Assembly (NCBI GenBank): GCA_934163035.1
Contig: CAKPJX010000022.1
Location: 1 to 18,287, forward strand
DNA: 18,287 bases
Direction: 5' to 3'
From: an uncultured Bacilli bacterium
GTDB taxonomy: Bacteria > Bacillota_I > Bacilli_A > RF39 > UBA660
The notes below the pieces were generated by a model. That model searched no databases, was not told the origin of the DNA, and saw only the letters and a program-made list of their open reading frames with translations. Of the stretch, positions 6,645-14,374 are shown piece by piece (position 1 is the first letter of the stretch; the number at the start of each line of letters is the position of its first letter). A program made the position numbers and the translations under genes.

Positions 6645-7811
6645 ATGGGATTTATTAAAGCATTTACTGGAGCATTGGGTGGAACTTTTGCTGATCAGTG
6701 GAAGGATTTTATTGCACCAAGAAGTGACGTTCCAGCAACAGCAGCAATATTTGGTGCTGAAAGAAGAGGAACAGATGCAGGTAGAGGTGAGAATACTAAG
6801 GGTTCTACTAATGTTATTACTAATGGTAGTAAAATAGTTGTTCCAGAAGGAATAGCATTACTTACAATGCAAGATGGAGCAATAACTGGATGTATTACAG
6901 AAGCTGGTGGATTTATTTATTCATCAGATGATCAAAATTCACAATCATTTTTAGCAGGTGATGGAATTATTTCATCTACTTTAAAGACATCTTGGGAAAG
7001 ATTTAAATTTGGAGGAGTTCCAGGTACTGAACAAATGGTTATATATGTTAACTTAAAAGAAATTCCTGGAAATCGTTTTGGTACACAATCAGAAATTTTC
7101 TGGGATGATGCATTTTTAGGTACACAAGTTGGAGCTATAACAAGAGGAACTTATACTATGAAGATAGTTGATCCAATTTTATTTGTTAAGAATTTTGTTC
7201 CAGCTGGGTATTTAAGACCAGATTCAGGAGTGTTTGATTTTGCTGATATGGATAATGCTGCTGGAGAACAATTATTTAATGAAGTAGTTGGAAGTTTGTC
7301 TGCTGCATTTTCTAATTATACAAATGATCCAAGCAAGGGAAACCGTATAACTAAAATTCAAGCTGATCAAATTGGATTTGCTCAATCATTATCAACTGCT
7401 GTTGAGGAAGCTTATAAATGGAAAACTGATAGAGGTTTAGAAATAGTTAAAGTTGCTATTACAGCTATTGAATACGATGAAGATACTAAGAAATTACTTA
7501 GTGATGTTAAGAAAGCTGATGCTTTATCTGGAGCTAGAGGTAATTCATTTATGCAACAATCTGTTGCTAGAGGATTCCAAGCTGCTGGTGAAAATGGTGG
7601 TTCATCAGGTATGGCATTTATGGGTATGGGAGTAAATGCAGTAGGTACTACTATGGGAGCATTCCAACAACCTGTTCAACAACAACCAGCTCAACCACAA
7701 TCTCAAGAGGATCCATATGAGAGATTAGCAAAACTTAAAAAACTTGCTGATGATGGTGTTATTTCTCAAGAAGAGTTTAATGAGGCTAAAAAGCAAATAT
7801 TAGGAGTATAA
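6645..7811 (+). CDS. SPFH-domain protein with C-terminal SHOCT module (YdjI-like)
   Basis: The 388-residue protein begins MGFIKAFTGALGGTFADQWK and continues with IVVPEGIALLTMQDGAITG and an SPFH/band-7-like fold, closest in my reading to B. subtilis YdjI ('virion core protein' family). A Gly/Met-rich stretch (about 305-335) and a Gln/Pro-rich linker (QQPVQQQPAQPQSQE) lead to a SHOCT motif at 356-388 (DPYERLAKLKKLADDG, then GVISQEEFNEAKKQIL). In B. subtilis YdjI is a membrane-associated protein in the pspA-ydjGHI envelope-stress operon. No transmembrane helix is evident, consistent with peripheral attachment through a partner. AGAGAGGAA precedes the ATG. The next gene starts one base after its stop, so the two are an operon. 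Confidence 0.85.
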   Translation: MGFIKAFTGALGGTFADQWKDFIAPRSDVPATAAIFGAERRGTDAGRGENTKGSTNVITNGSKIVVPEGIALLTMQDGAITGCITEAGGFIYSSDDQNSQSFLAGDGIISSTLKTSWERFKFGGVPGTEQMVIYVNLKEIPGNRFGTQSEIFWDDAFLGTQVGAITRGTYTMKIVDPILFVKNFVPAGYLRPDSGVFDFADMDNAAGEQLFNEVVGSLSAAFSNYTNDPSKGNRITKIQADQIGFAQSLSTAVEEAYKWKTDRGLEIVKVAITAIEYDEDTKKLLSDVKKADALSGARGNSFMQQSVARGFQAAGENGGSSGMAFMGMGVNAVGTTMGAFQQPVQQQPAQPQSQEDPYERLAKLKKLADDGVISQEEFNEAKKQILGV

Positions 7812-7812
7812 T

Positions 7813-9261
7813 ATGGCTAATGAAGAGAAGAGGGTTTTGACAGAACAAAATAGTGATAATACTGTTGTTGTTAAAACTGACGAAGGTGCTATTGATGGGC
7901 AAAATAAATGTCCTAAATGCGGAGCAACTGATATTTCTTTAGATGTAAAAAATGCTAAATTAAGATGTAATTTTTGTAGATATGAGTTTGACGCTAAAAA
8001 ATTTGATTTCATGGAAAAAGACATAAGTCAATTAAATGGTGAAATTGTTGGCTCTGGTGCTCAAAATATAACTGCAAGTGCAAATGATATGATAACTTTA
8101 AAGTGTACTAGCTGTGGAGCGGAGGTGGTTATAGATACTGCTTCTGCCACTCAGGCTAGATGTCATTGGTGTAGAAATACATTATCATTAAATCAACAGA
8201 TACCAAACGGTGCTGTTCCAGATACTGTTTTACCATTTAGTGTTGTTAAAACTGATGCTAAAGCAGCTATTGAGAAGTTTGTAGGTAAAAGGAAGTTTTT
8301 TGCTCATCCGAAATTTAGAAGAGAATTTACTACGGAGAATGTTATGGGTGTTTACTTACCATATATGATAGTTGATGCTAATGCTCATGCTAAATTAGTA
8401 GGTCAAGGAGAACATGAAACTAGATCTTATACTGTAAAGCGTGGAGAACATGAAGAGACTTATTATGATGCTGATTTGTATAATGTTGAGAGAGAGTTTG
8501 ATCTAACTATAGAGGGATTAACAGTTGAATCTAGTAAAGATAAGCTTAATACTTCAGCTAGAGATAAAACGACAAATATAATTAATGCCATTATGCCATT
8601 TGATACAGAAAACTGTGTAAAATGGGATGCTAATTACATAAAAGGATATACATCTGAAAAAAGGGATACCAATGTTGAAGAACTAAAAGATCTTGTACAT
8701 TCACAATCAATGGATATTGCTAGGTTTGCAGCTAATAAAACTCTAGATAAATATGATCGTGGTGTTAGATGGGATAGTGAAAACCTAGATGTTAAGGGTC
8801 AACAATGGAAGGCTGCTTATTTACCTGTTTGGCTTTATAGTTATCAAGAAAAGAAAGGCAATCAGAGTTTACTTCACTATGTAGCTGTTAATGCAAGGAC
8901 AAAAAAAACTATGGGTAGTGTTCCTATTCATATGCCTAAATTATTACTTATTTCGGCACTTCTTGAAGTGCTAGGGATCTTTTTAATGATGAATACAATT
9001 AGTGATGATAATAAGCTGCCCCTTGTATTTTTACTGATAGGTTTTGTTTATTTTTTCATTATGTATTCTAGGTATAGAAATAGTGGTGCAAGGCATAAGT
9101 ATGAGAATGAAACTAAAAATGAAATGAAAAATCTTGTTTCTAAAGATGAATTTGTAAAACATAGGACGGAACTTAGTAATTACAGGATGAGTGGAGCTAA
9201 TAATACAAGAGTATCTGGTAATAGTAGTGGAATTGATTTTATAAATTTTATCAAAAAATAG
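7813..9261 (+). CDS. Double zinc-ribbon (TFIIB-type) membrane protein, YdjG-like
   Basis: The N-terminus has two zinc ribbons: C33/C36 (CPKC) with C52/C55 (CNFC), and C98/C101 (CTSC) with C117/C120 (CHWC). A middle domain follows (PFSVVKTDAKAAIEKFVGKR, then YLPYMIVDANAHA). Two membrane helices lie at about 376-393 and 403-421, separated by a short polar loop, before a charged tail. This is the layout of B. subtilis YdjG, which with YdjH and YdjI forms a membrane complex that recruits PspA under envelope stress. Such proteins are often mislabelled as PriA/replication factor Y because of the zinc ribbon. At 482 residues it seems longer than YdjG. Neither pspA nor ydjH is adjacent here. The stop is TAG, followed by a terminator 25 bases on. 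Confidence 0.85.
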   Translation: MANEEKRVLTEQNSDNTVVVKTDEGAIDGQNKCPKCGATDISLDVKNAKLRCNFCRYEFDAKKFDFMEKDISQLNGEIVGSGAQNITASANDMITLKCTSCGAEVVIDTASATQARCHWCRNTLSLNQQIPNGAVPDTVLPFSVVKTDAKAAIEKFVGKRKFFAHPKFRREFTTENVMGVYLPYMIVDANAHAKLVGQGEHETRSYTVKRGEHEETYYDADLYNVEREFDLTIEGLTVESSKDKLNTSARDKTTNIINAIMPFDTENCVKWDANYIKGYTSEKRDTNVEELKDLVHSQSMDIARFAANKTLDKYDRGVRWDSENLDVKGQQWKAAYLPVWLYSYQEKKGNQSLLHYVAVNARTKKTMGSVPIHMPKLLLISALLEVLGIFLMMNTISDDNKLPLVFLLIGFVYFFIMYSRYRNSGARHKYENETKNEMKNLVSKDEFVKHRTELSNYRMSGANNTRVSGNSSGIDFINFIKK

Positions 9262-9285
9262 TAAAAAATATAATTAATATAATGG

Positions 9286-9319
9286 GCAGATAAGGATTGA
9301 TGATCATAATCTGCTTTTT
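9286..9319 (+). terminator. Terminator after the YdjG-like gene
   Basis: GCAGAT (9286-9291) pairs with ATCTGC (9309-9314) and is followed by five Ts. The 17-base loop contains the palindrome ATGATCAT (9300-9307). The stem is short, but its position after the stop and before the next promoter supports the call. Confidence 0.6.
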
Positions 9320-9335
9320 CTTTGTAATGATTTCA

Positions 9336-9364
9336 TGGACTTTGATATTATAATTTGATACAAT
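9336..9364 (+). promoter_or_regulatory. Extended -10 promoter for the ASCH-PDF operon
   Basis: TACAAT (9359-9364) is preceded by TGA, giving an extended -10, with a weak -35 TGGACT (9336-9341) at a 17-base spacing. It lies between a terminator and the ASCH gene start at 9394. Confidence 0.5.
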
Positions 9365-9393
9365 GGTTTTGGTTATGATTGGAGTTTGATAAT

Positions 9394-9729
9394 ATGAAGT
9401 ATGAAATGAAGTTACATAATGAGCCATTTAATCTTATAAACAGTGGTAGCAAAACTATAGAGTTAAGATTAAATGATCCTAAGAGACAATTACTTAAAGT
9501 GGGAGATACTATTGAGTTTACAAATAGAGATACTGCAGAAAAGCTATTAGTCGAAATAGTTGATCTAGTTAAATATCCAAGCTTTTTAGAATTATATAAA
9601 GATAATGATAAGGTTGCGATGGGATATGGTTTAGATGAAGAGGCTAATTATAAAGATATGGAATTATATTATTCTTTAGAAGAACAGAAAAAATATGGAG
9701 TTTTAGCAATTAAAATTAAAAAACTTTAG
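9394..9729 (+). CDS. ASCH-domain protein
   Basis: The 111-residue protein is a single ASCH domain, a PUA-like beta-barrel thought to bind RNA or modified nucleosides. It carries the hallmark G-x-KTIELRLNDxKR (around 18-31) followed by LKVGDTIEF. Some ASCH proteins, such as E. coli YqfB, are N4-acetylcytidine amidohydrolases, but that activity cannot be assigned here. I chose ATG 9394 rather than an upstream TTG at 9379, because GGAG at 9381-9384 lies 9 bases before this ATG. It is the first gene of a co-oriented run; the divergent deformylase gene begins 8 bases after its stop. Confidence 0.85.
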   Translation: MKYEMKLHNEPFNLINSGSKTIELRLNDPKRQLLKVGDTIEFTNRDTAEKLLVEIVDLVKYPSFLELYKDNDKVAMGYGLDEEANYKDMELYYSLEEQKKYGVLAIKIKKL

Positions 9730-9737
9730 GGTGTATT

Positions 9738-10337
9738 ATGAAAAGAATTACTATAAAAGATAATTATGATATGTTAAGAACAGTATCCAGTGATGTTGAT
9801 TTTAAAAATGATAATTACATGGATTATGTTAAAAAGTTAGAGAATTATTGTCTTAATAATAGAGTTTATGCGCTTGCACCTGTTCAAATAGGAATACCAA
9901 AGCGAATGATTTATTTACGTAATATGACTGAAGATATGACTAAAAATATATGTTCTAATTATAATGAAGGAATTGTTTTAATTAATCCGGTAATTATTTC
10001 TAGAACTGGCCATGCTAAATTCTTAGAAAGATGTGAAAGCTGTTTAGATTATGTTGGGGTAATTGATAGGCCTTATAGTGTTACAGTTAAATATTTTGAT
10101 ATTAGTAGAAATATTCATGTTGAAGAATTTACAGGATTTAGGGCAATTGTATTTAGTCATGAATTTGATCATTTAAATGGAATTTTACATATGGATAGAA
10201 CAGATAAAATTATGCAAATGAATTGGGATGAGACTAAAAAATATAGAGATAATCATCCTATGGAAGTTATTTCTAAATTAGGAGATTATAAAGATTCTTT
10301 TTTCGATAATATGAAACAAATAATAAAAAAGAAGTAG
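9738..10337 (+). CDS. Divergent peptide deformylase
   Basis: Peptide deformylase removes the formyl group from nascent N-terminal Met. The catalytic set is present: Gln50, Cys102 in ESCLDYVGV (canonical EGCLS), and HEFDH (141-145), with the usual FSHEFDHLNGILHMDR context. Motif 1 is degenerate: where most enzymes have GxGLAAxQ, this has VYALAPVQ (43-50), losing both glycines. In motif 2 Gly and Ser are replaced by Ser101 and Asp104. The 199 residues include a C-terminal extension. These features resemble the poorly studied type-3/PDF-like group. The house-keeping def gene is probably elsewhere. It sits 8 bases after the ASCH gene and 8 bases before the next. Confidence 0.85.
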   Translation: MKRITIKDNYDMLRTVSSDVDFKNDNYMDYVKKLENYCLNNRVYALAPVQIGIPKRMIYLRNMTEDMTKNICSNYNEGIVLINPVIISRTGHAKFLERCESCLDYVGVIDRPYSVTVKYFDISRNIHVEEFTGFRAIVFSHEFDHLNGILHMDRTDKIMQMNWDETKKYRDNHPMEVISKLGDYKDSFFDNMKQIIKKK

Positions 10338-10345
10338 GTTATTTT

Positions 10346-11989
10346 ATGAAGAAGTTTAATGAATTTAAAAGAAAAGCTAGAAAAAATTTGTTAAGTCACT
10401 ATTATCTTATAACATTCACTTGTTTGCTTTCAGCTTTTTTAGGAGTTGAATTTACAGGTACACTTGCTTTTGTTAGTAGATTTAATTTAAACATTAAATT
10501 TGGTAGTAGAGGGTTTATTGCTGGAGTAATTAATCTTTTTACTTCTAAAACTTTGTTTAACTTTTTGACTAAGACTATTAATACAATAGTTGGTTCTAAG
10601 AGAAGTACGGAGATTATTTTAGTTATACTCGGCTTTTTAATAACTTTTATTTTTTGGGCTCTTGTTAAAAATGTTTATAGGGTTATATCTAGAAGGATAA
10701 TTTTAGAAGCACGAATGTATAAAAAAGTTCCAGCTAGTAAGTTCAGTTTTTTAATAAAAGTTAAGAAATGGTTTAAGACAGCTAAGACTATGTTTATTTA
10801 TAGTTTTTACTATTTTTTATGGTCTTTAACAATAGTTGGAATATTTATTAAACGATATCAGTATTTTTTAGTTCCTTATATAGTTGCAGAAAATCCAAAT
10901 ATCTCGGCTAGTAATGCTATAAAGTTATCACAAAAAATGATGGATGGTCATAAATGGGAGTGTTTTCTATTAGAATTATCTTTTATTGGATATGATATAT
11001 TAGGAGTTTTAACTTTGGGTATTTCCTCAGTCATTTTTTCTAATGGATATATTAGTCTGACTTATGCAGAATATTATGCTAATATTAGAAAGGAATATAT
11101 AGAAAAGACTGGTGATTTATATGAATGTTTATTTGATACGTATTTATATACTAAGGCTAGTAATAAGCTTTTAAGAGATGCATATTCTGATGTTTATGAT
11201 CTAATTGATAATGATTCTGATATTAAACTAAGTGGTTTTAAAGGCTTTTTATATAATAATTTTGGTATAAATTTGTATTCAGTTAATGAAATTAAAAAGT
11301 ATGAAAAACAAGAAATTAATAAATCTAAAATAGCAGCTTATAGTGATACTATAAATGGTTTGGTTTATCCTACTAGGCTTTATCCTATTGCTTTAAAGAA
11401 GAGAAATAAACGCAGGGAATTGGATTATATGAAGAGTTATTCAATACCAAGTCTTATTATGATGTTTTTCTCATTTTCAATTATTGGTTGGTTATGGGAA
11501 GTTTTATTTTATTTATTTGAAGGTGGTCAATTTACAAATAGAGGTGTTCTTCATGGACCATGGTTACCTATATATGGTACAGGGGCTTTATTGATTATAA
11601 TTCTTTTGAAAAAGTTTAGATCAAAACCTAATTTAGAATTTTCTTTAATAGTTATTATTTGTGGATTGGTTGAATATTTTACATCTGTTTATTTGGAAGC
11701 TAAATTTGGACTTCTTTGGTGGGATTATACTGATTATTTTTTAAATATCAATGGACGAGTTTGTGCTGAGGGACTTATTGTTTTTGGAGTAGGTGGTATG
11801 GCAGGAGTTTATGTACTGGCACCATTATTTGATGATTACTTTAATAAGATAAGTAAAAAGATATTATATGTTCTATGTATAGTACTTAGTTGTTTATATA
11901 TTTTTGATAAAATATATAGCGGTATTTATCCTAATACAGGTAAGAATATATCATTTAATACTAATATGGAAGGGGTAATAAATAAATGA
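10346..11989 (+). CDS. Polytopic membrane protein: DUF975 fused to CmpB-like permease domain
   Basis: The 547-residue protein looks like two families joined. Residues 1-250 match DUF975: an N-terminal basic segment (FKRKARKNL), several hydrophobic helices (about 20-42, 88-108, 148-168, 206-232) and the signature AENPNISASNAIKLSQKMM followed by DGHKWECF. After a charged soluble linker (250-365), residues 366-525 match the CmpB-type 'putative ABC transporter permease' family: IIGWLWEVLFYL, FTNRGVLHGPWLPIYG and WWDYTDYFLNINGR, with about five helices. Neither family has a firm function. No ATPase gene is nearby, so transport is unproven. The stop overlaps the next ATG (ATGA), suggesting that the permease-like protein and the phosphoesterase are made together. 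Confidence 0.8.
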   Translation: MKKFNEFKRKARKNLLSHYYLITFTCLLSAFLGVEFTGTLAFVSRFNLNIKFGSRGFIAGVINLFTSKTLFNFLTKTINTIVGSKRSTEIILVILGFLITFIFWALVKNVYRVISRRIILEARMYKKVPASKFSFLIKVKKWFKTAKTMFIYSFYYFLWSLTIVGIFIKRYQYFLVPYIVAENPNISASNAIKLSQKMMDGHKWECFLLELSFIGYDILGVLTLGISSVIFSNGYISLTYAEYYANIRKEYIEKTGDLYECLFDTYLYTKASNKLLRDAYSDVYDLIDNDSDIKLSGFKGFLYNNFGINLYSVNEIKKYEKQEINKSKIAAYSDTINGLVYPTRLYPIALKKRNKRRELDYMKSYSIPSLIMMFFSFSIIGWLWEVLFYLFEGGQFTNRGVLHGPWLPIYGTGALLIIILLKKFRSKPNLEFSLIVIICGLVEYFTSVYLEAKFGLLWWDYTDYFLNINGRVCAEGLIVFGVGGMAGVYVLAPLFDDYFNKISKKILYVLCIVLSCLYIFDKIYSGIYPNTGKNISFNTNMEGVINK

Positions 11990-13167
11990 TAGCAGTACTT
12001 TTATCTCCTATATATATAATTGCTAATGTATATATAGTAAAATGGTTAATGGAATGGACTGTTGCGTGTAGTGAATTATTTAAGACAGCTGTTGCTAGAT
12101 ATATCATAATAGCAATATATATTTTTTTTGCTAGTTCTTTTATAATTGGTTTTTTCTTACCATTTAGAACTATAAAAATTATAGGTAATTATTGGCTTGG
12201 AGTAGTTCAATATATATTATTTGTAGTACTTATGGCTGATTTAATTAGAATAATTTTATTAAAGACTAATATAGTTAGTAATACAATATTAAGTTCTAAT
12301 AAAACTTTTGTTATTGCTGGTATTATATGTATTCTTTTAGTTACTTTTTTTTCTACTTATGGTGTAGTTCATGCTAAAAAGATTGTTTATACTACTTATG
12401 ATGTTAAGGTTAATAAAAAGGTTGATAAGTTTAATAAGTTGAAAATAGCATTGGTATCAGACTTACATCTTGGATATAATAGTACTTTATCTCATGTTAA
12501 TAAGATGGTAGATATGATTAATAAAAGTAACTCTGATTTAGTTGTTCTTGGTGGTGATATATTTGATAATGATTATAAAGCTATTAAGAATCCTGATAAG
12601 GTTATTAAAGCATTAAAAAAAATTAAATCTAAGTATGGAGTTTATGCTGTCTATGGAAATCATGATATTGATGAGACTTTACTAGCGGGTTTTACTTTTG
12701 CTTCAAAGGATGGATTAAAATTAATTGATCCGGAGATGGAAAGTTTTCTTAAAAAGTCTAAGGTTAAATTGATTAGAGATGATTCAATACTTATTGATGA
12801 TTCATTTTATCTAGTTGGAAGGCTTGACTATCATAAGTATGGGATAAGAGTTAAGAGAAGAAGACCAATTAATGAATTACTTAGTGGTGTTGATAAGAGT
12901 AAGCCTATAATTGTAATGGATCATGAACCTTATGAGTTGAACAAGTTGGCTAACAATGGAGTTGATATAGATTTATCAGGTCATACTCATGCTGGTCAAA
13001 TGTTACCTTCTAGTGTTTTTGTGGGTCTAGTTTGGGAAAATCCTTATGGACTTTTAAAAGTTAAAAATATGTATAGTATTGTAACTAGTGGGGTTGGAGT
13101 TTATGGTCCAAATATGAGAGTTGGTACAACAGCTGAGGTTGCTTTAGTTAATGTACATTTTAAATAG
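11986..13167 (+). CDS. Membrane-anchored metallophosphoesterase (YkuE/YaeI-like)
   Basis: About four hydrophobic helices occupy residues 1-130, followed by a calcineurin-type phosphoesterase domain. All metal-site motifs are present: DLHLG (D159, H161), GGD (189-191), GNHD (224-227), H313 in MDHEPYEL, and SGHTHAGQ (331-338, H333 and H335). The final GTTAEVALVNVHF is typical of the YkuE/YaeI group, which includes lipid pyrophosphatases of the LpxG type; the substrate here is unknown. The catalytic domain probably follows the last helix, either on the outer face or at the membrane surface. The ATG overlaps the upstream stop, and AAGGGG lies upstream. The 393 residues are normal for membrane-anchored members. 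Confidence 0.88.
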   Translation: MIAVLLSPIYIIANVYIVKWLMEWTVACSELFKTAVARYIIIAIYIFFASSFIIGFFLPFRTIKIIGNYWLGVVQYILFVVLMADLIRIILLKTNIVSNTILSSNKTFVIAGIICILLVTFFSTYGVVHAKKIVYTTYDVKVNKKVDKFNKLKIALVSDLHLGYNSTLSHVNKMVDMINKSNSDLVVLGGDIFDNDYKAIKNPDKVIKALKKIKSKYGVYAVYGNHDIDETLLAGFTFASKDGLKLIDPEMESFLKKSKVKLIRDDSILIDDSFYLVGRLDYHKYGIRVKRRRPINELLSGVDKSKPIIVMDHEPYELNKLANNGVDIDLSGHTHAGQMLPSSVFVGLVWENPYGLLKVKNMYSIVTSGVGVYGPNMRVGTTAEVALVNVHFK

Positions 13168-13182
13168 TATTGGGGTGAATTT

Positions 13183-13815
13183 ATGGATTATTATCAGAGA
13201 AAAAATCTTTATGATCAAGTTAAAAGTCCAGAAGAATTATTGAACTTTATGGATAAATGTATTAAATATGGAATATATGGAACTGATGGAAAGGTGTATG
13301 AGGATTGGGAAGCAGATGGTAATTCTGATTTTCAAGTAGCATGTCAAACTAAGTATGCATTATGTGATATAGATAGAAGTTTAAAATATGGTTATGGGAC
13401 TTGTTGGGATCAGGTGGAACTTGAAAGAGATTGGTTTAGTAAGAATAATTATCAATTTAGGACACTATTTATTTGGTTTTTATTTGCAGAAGATAATAAT
13501 TATATAACACATTCATATTTAATATATAAAGATAAAGTTACAAATGAATATTGTTATTTTGAACATGCTGATTCAAATAATATTGGTATTCATAAATTTA
13601 AAACTTATCTGGATGTACTTGAATATCAAAAGAATAAACATATTAGATTTAATGAATTGTGTGGTAATATTATTGATGATTATGTGTTAGATCATATAAC
13701 TATTCATGAATTTGATCATCCTAAATATGGAGGCAGTTCAATGGAATATATTGAGAATATTTTAAGTTCTAAGATTATTTATAAGAATAATCATTATATT
13801 GATTTGGATTTTTAG
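13183..13815 (+). CDS. Transglutaminase-like domain protein
   Basis: The 210-residue soluble protein has the layout of a small papain-fold/transglutaminase-like protein. A Cys sits at a helix start (YGTCWDQVELERDWF, C74), a His follows 36 residues later (ITHSYLIYK, H110), and an acidic residue in YFEHAD (E127 or D130) completes a possible triad. The N-terminal SPEELLNFMDKCIKYG block is shared by proteins of this type as I remember them, but I cannot name a characterised member. There is no signal peptide. GGGGTG precedes the ATG, 15 bases after the phosphoesterase stop, so it belongs to the same operon. It may be a cysteine protease, amidase or inactive fold. Confidence 0.6.
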   Translation: MDYYQRKNLYDQVKSPEELLNFMDKCIKYGIYGTDGKVYEDWEADGNSDFQVACQTKYALCDIDRSLKYGYGTCWDQVELERDWFSKNNYQFRTLFIWFLFAEDNNYITHSYLIYKDKVTNEYCYFEHADSNNIGIHKFKTYLDVLEYQKNKHIRFNELCGNIIDDYVLDHITIHEFDHPKYGGSSMEYIENILSSKIIYKNNHYIDLDF

Positions 13816-13848
13816 AATTATATTTATATGATAAGTTGGTGATATAAT

Positions 13849-14163
13849 ATGATTAGAGGGTATGGTGCAGGTGAAATTAGTTCTGTAGTAGATATACTTA
13901 ATAATGATGGAGTTATTAGTGTTCCGACTGATACTGTTTATGGTGTATGTGCAAGAATTAGTTCAATTGATGCTTATAATAAATTAATTGAGGTAAAGAA
14001 TAGGCCAGCTAATAAACTTTTTCCTATTATGTGTGCTAATATAGAACAAATTAAAGATATTGTGATTATTGGTTCTAGAGAAGAGATGCTGATAAAACTA
14101 TTTATGCCTAGCCCTATTACATTAGAACAAATAAATGCTGTTTTAAAAGACGCTGAATTATAA
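13849..14163 (+). pseudogene. Internally deleted Sua5/YrdC (threonylcarbamoyl-AMP synthase) gene
   Basis: The first ~88 residues clearly match the TsaC/Sua5 family, which makes threonylcarbamoyl-AMP for tRNA t6A: DGVISVPTDTVYGVCAR, then NKLIEVKNRPANKLFPIMC, then LIKLFMPSPITL. Intact members are about 200 residues, whereas this ends at 104. The last segment PSPITLEQINAVL fits both FMPGPITL (middle of the protein) and the C-terminal REGPITLEEI block. The gene therefore seems to have lost about 85-95 codons by recombination between two similar sequences encoding G-P-I-T-L. The frame is preserved and GGTGAT precedes the ATG. The nucleotide-binding C-terminal half is gone, so TsaC activity is unlikely. 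A complete copy must exist elsewhere if t6A is made. Confidence 0.75.
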
Positions 14164-14173
14164 TGATTTGATG

Positions 14174-14210
14174 AAGAAATATTATTGTTAGGAGATATTT
14201 CTTTTTTTTT
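14174..14210 (+). terminator. Terminator of the ASCH-to-YrdC operon
   Basis: AAGAAATAT (14174-14182) pairs with ATATTTCTT (14195-14203) around a 12-base loop, and the right arm runs into a long T-tract. It follows the last gene of the run by about 10 bases. Confidence 0.8.
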
Positions 14211-14319
14211 AATTTTGCAACTGAAAAAATCGGGTTTATTGGCAATTTGTATATTTTATTTATAAGAAAATTTCCTCTTGTATTTAACATTTGTCCTTTT
14301 CTGGCTTTTAGTGTAATAG

Positions 14320-14348
14320 TTGCTAAAAAATAATCTTTATGGTATAAT
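14320..14348 (+). promoter_or_regulatory. Strong promoter for the HEIAH protein gene
   Basis: TTGCTA (14320-14325), a 17-base spacer and a perfect TATAAT (14343-14348) preceded by TGG make an extended -10 promoter. The predicted transcript starts about 20 bases before the GTG at 14375. The preceding 110 bases (14211-14319) show no gene. Confidence 0.75.
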
Positions 14349-14374
14349 ATGTTCCCGTTGAGGGGGAATGGAAA

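Noticed and set aside
7453..7635. Plus-strand 60-codon frame inside the SPFH gene
   Set aside because: It is a shifted-frame shadow of the SPFH coding sequence without a ribosome binding site.
9300..9307. ATGATCAT palindrome as an operator
   Set aside because: An 8-bp palindrome is expected by chance in AT-rich DNA and it falls in the loop of a terminator.
13843..13848. Perfect TATAAT directly before the Sua5 start
   Set aside because: It lies between the ribosome binding site and the ATG, so a transcript from it would start inside the gene; there is no -35 at the right distance.
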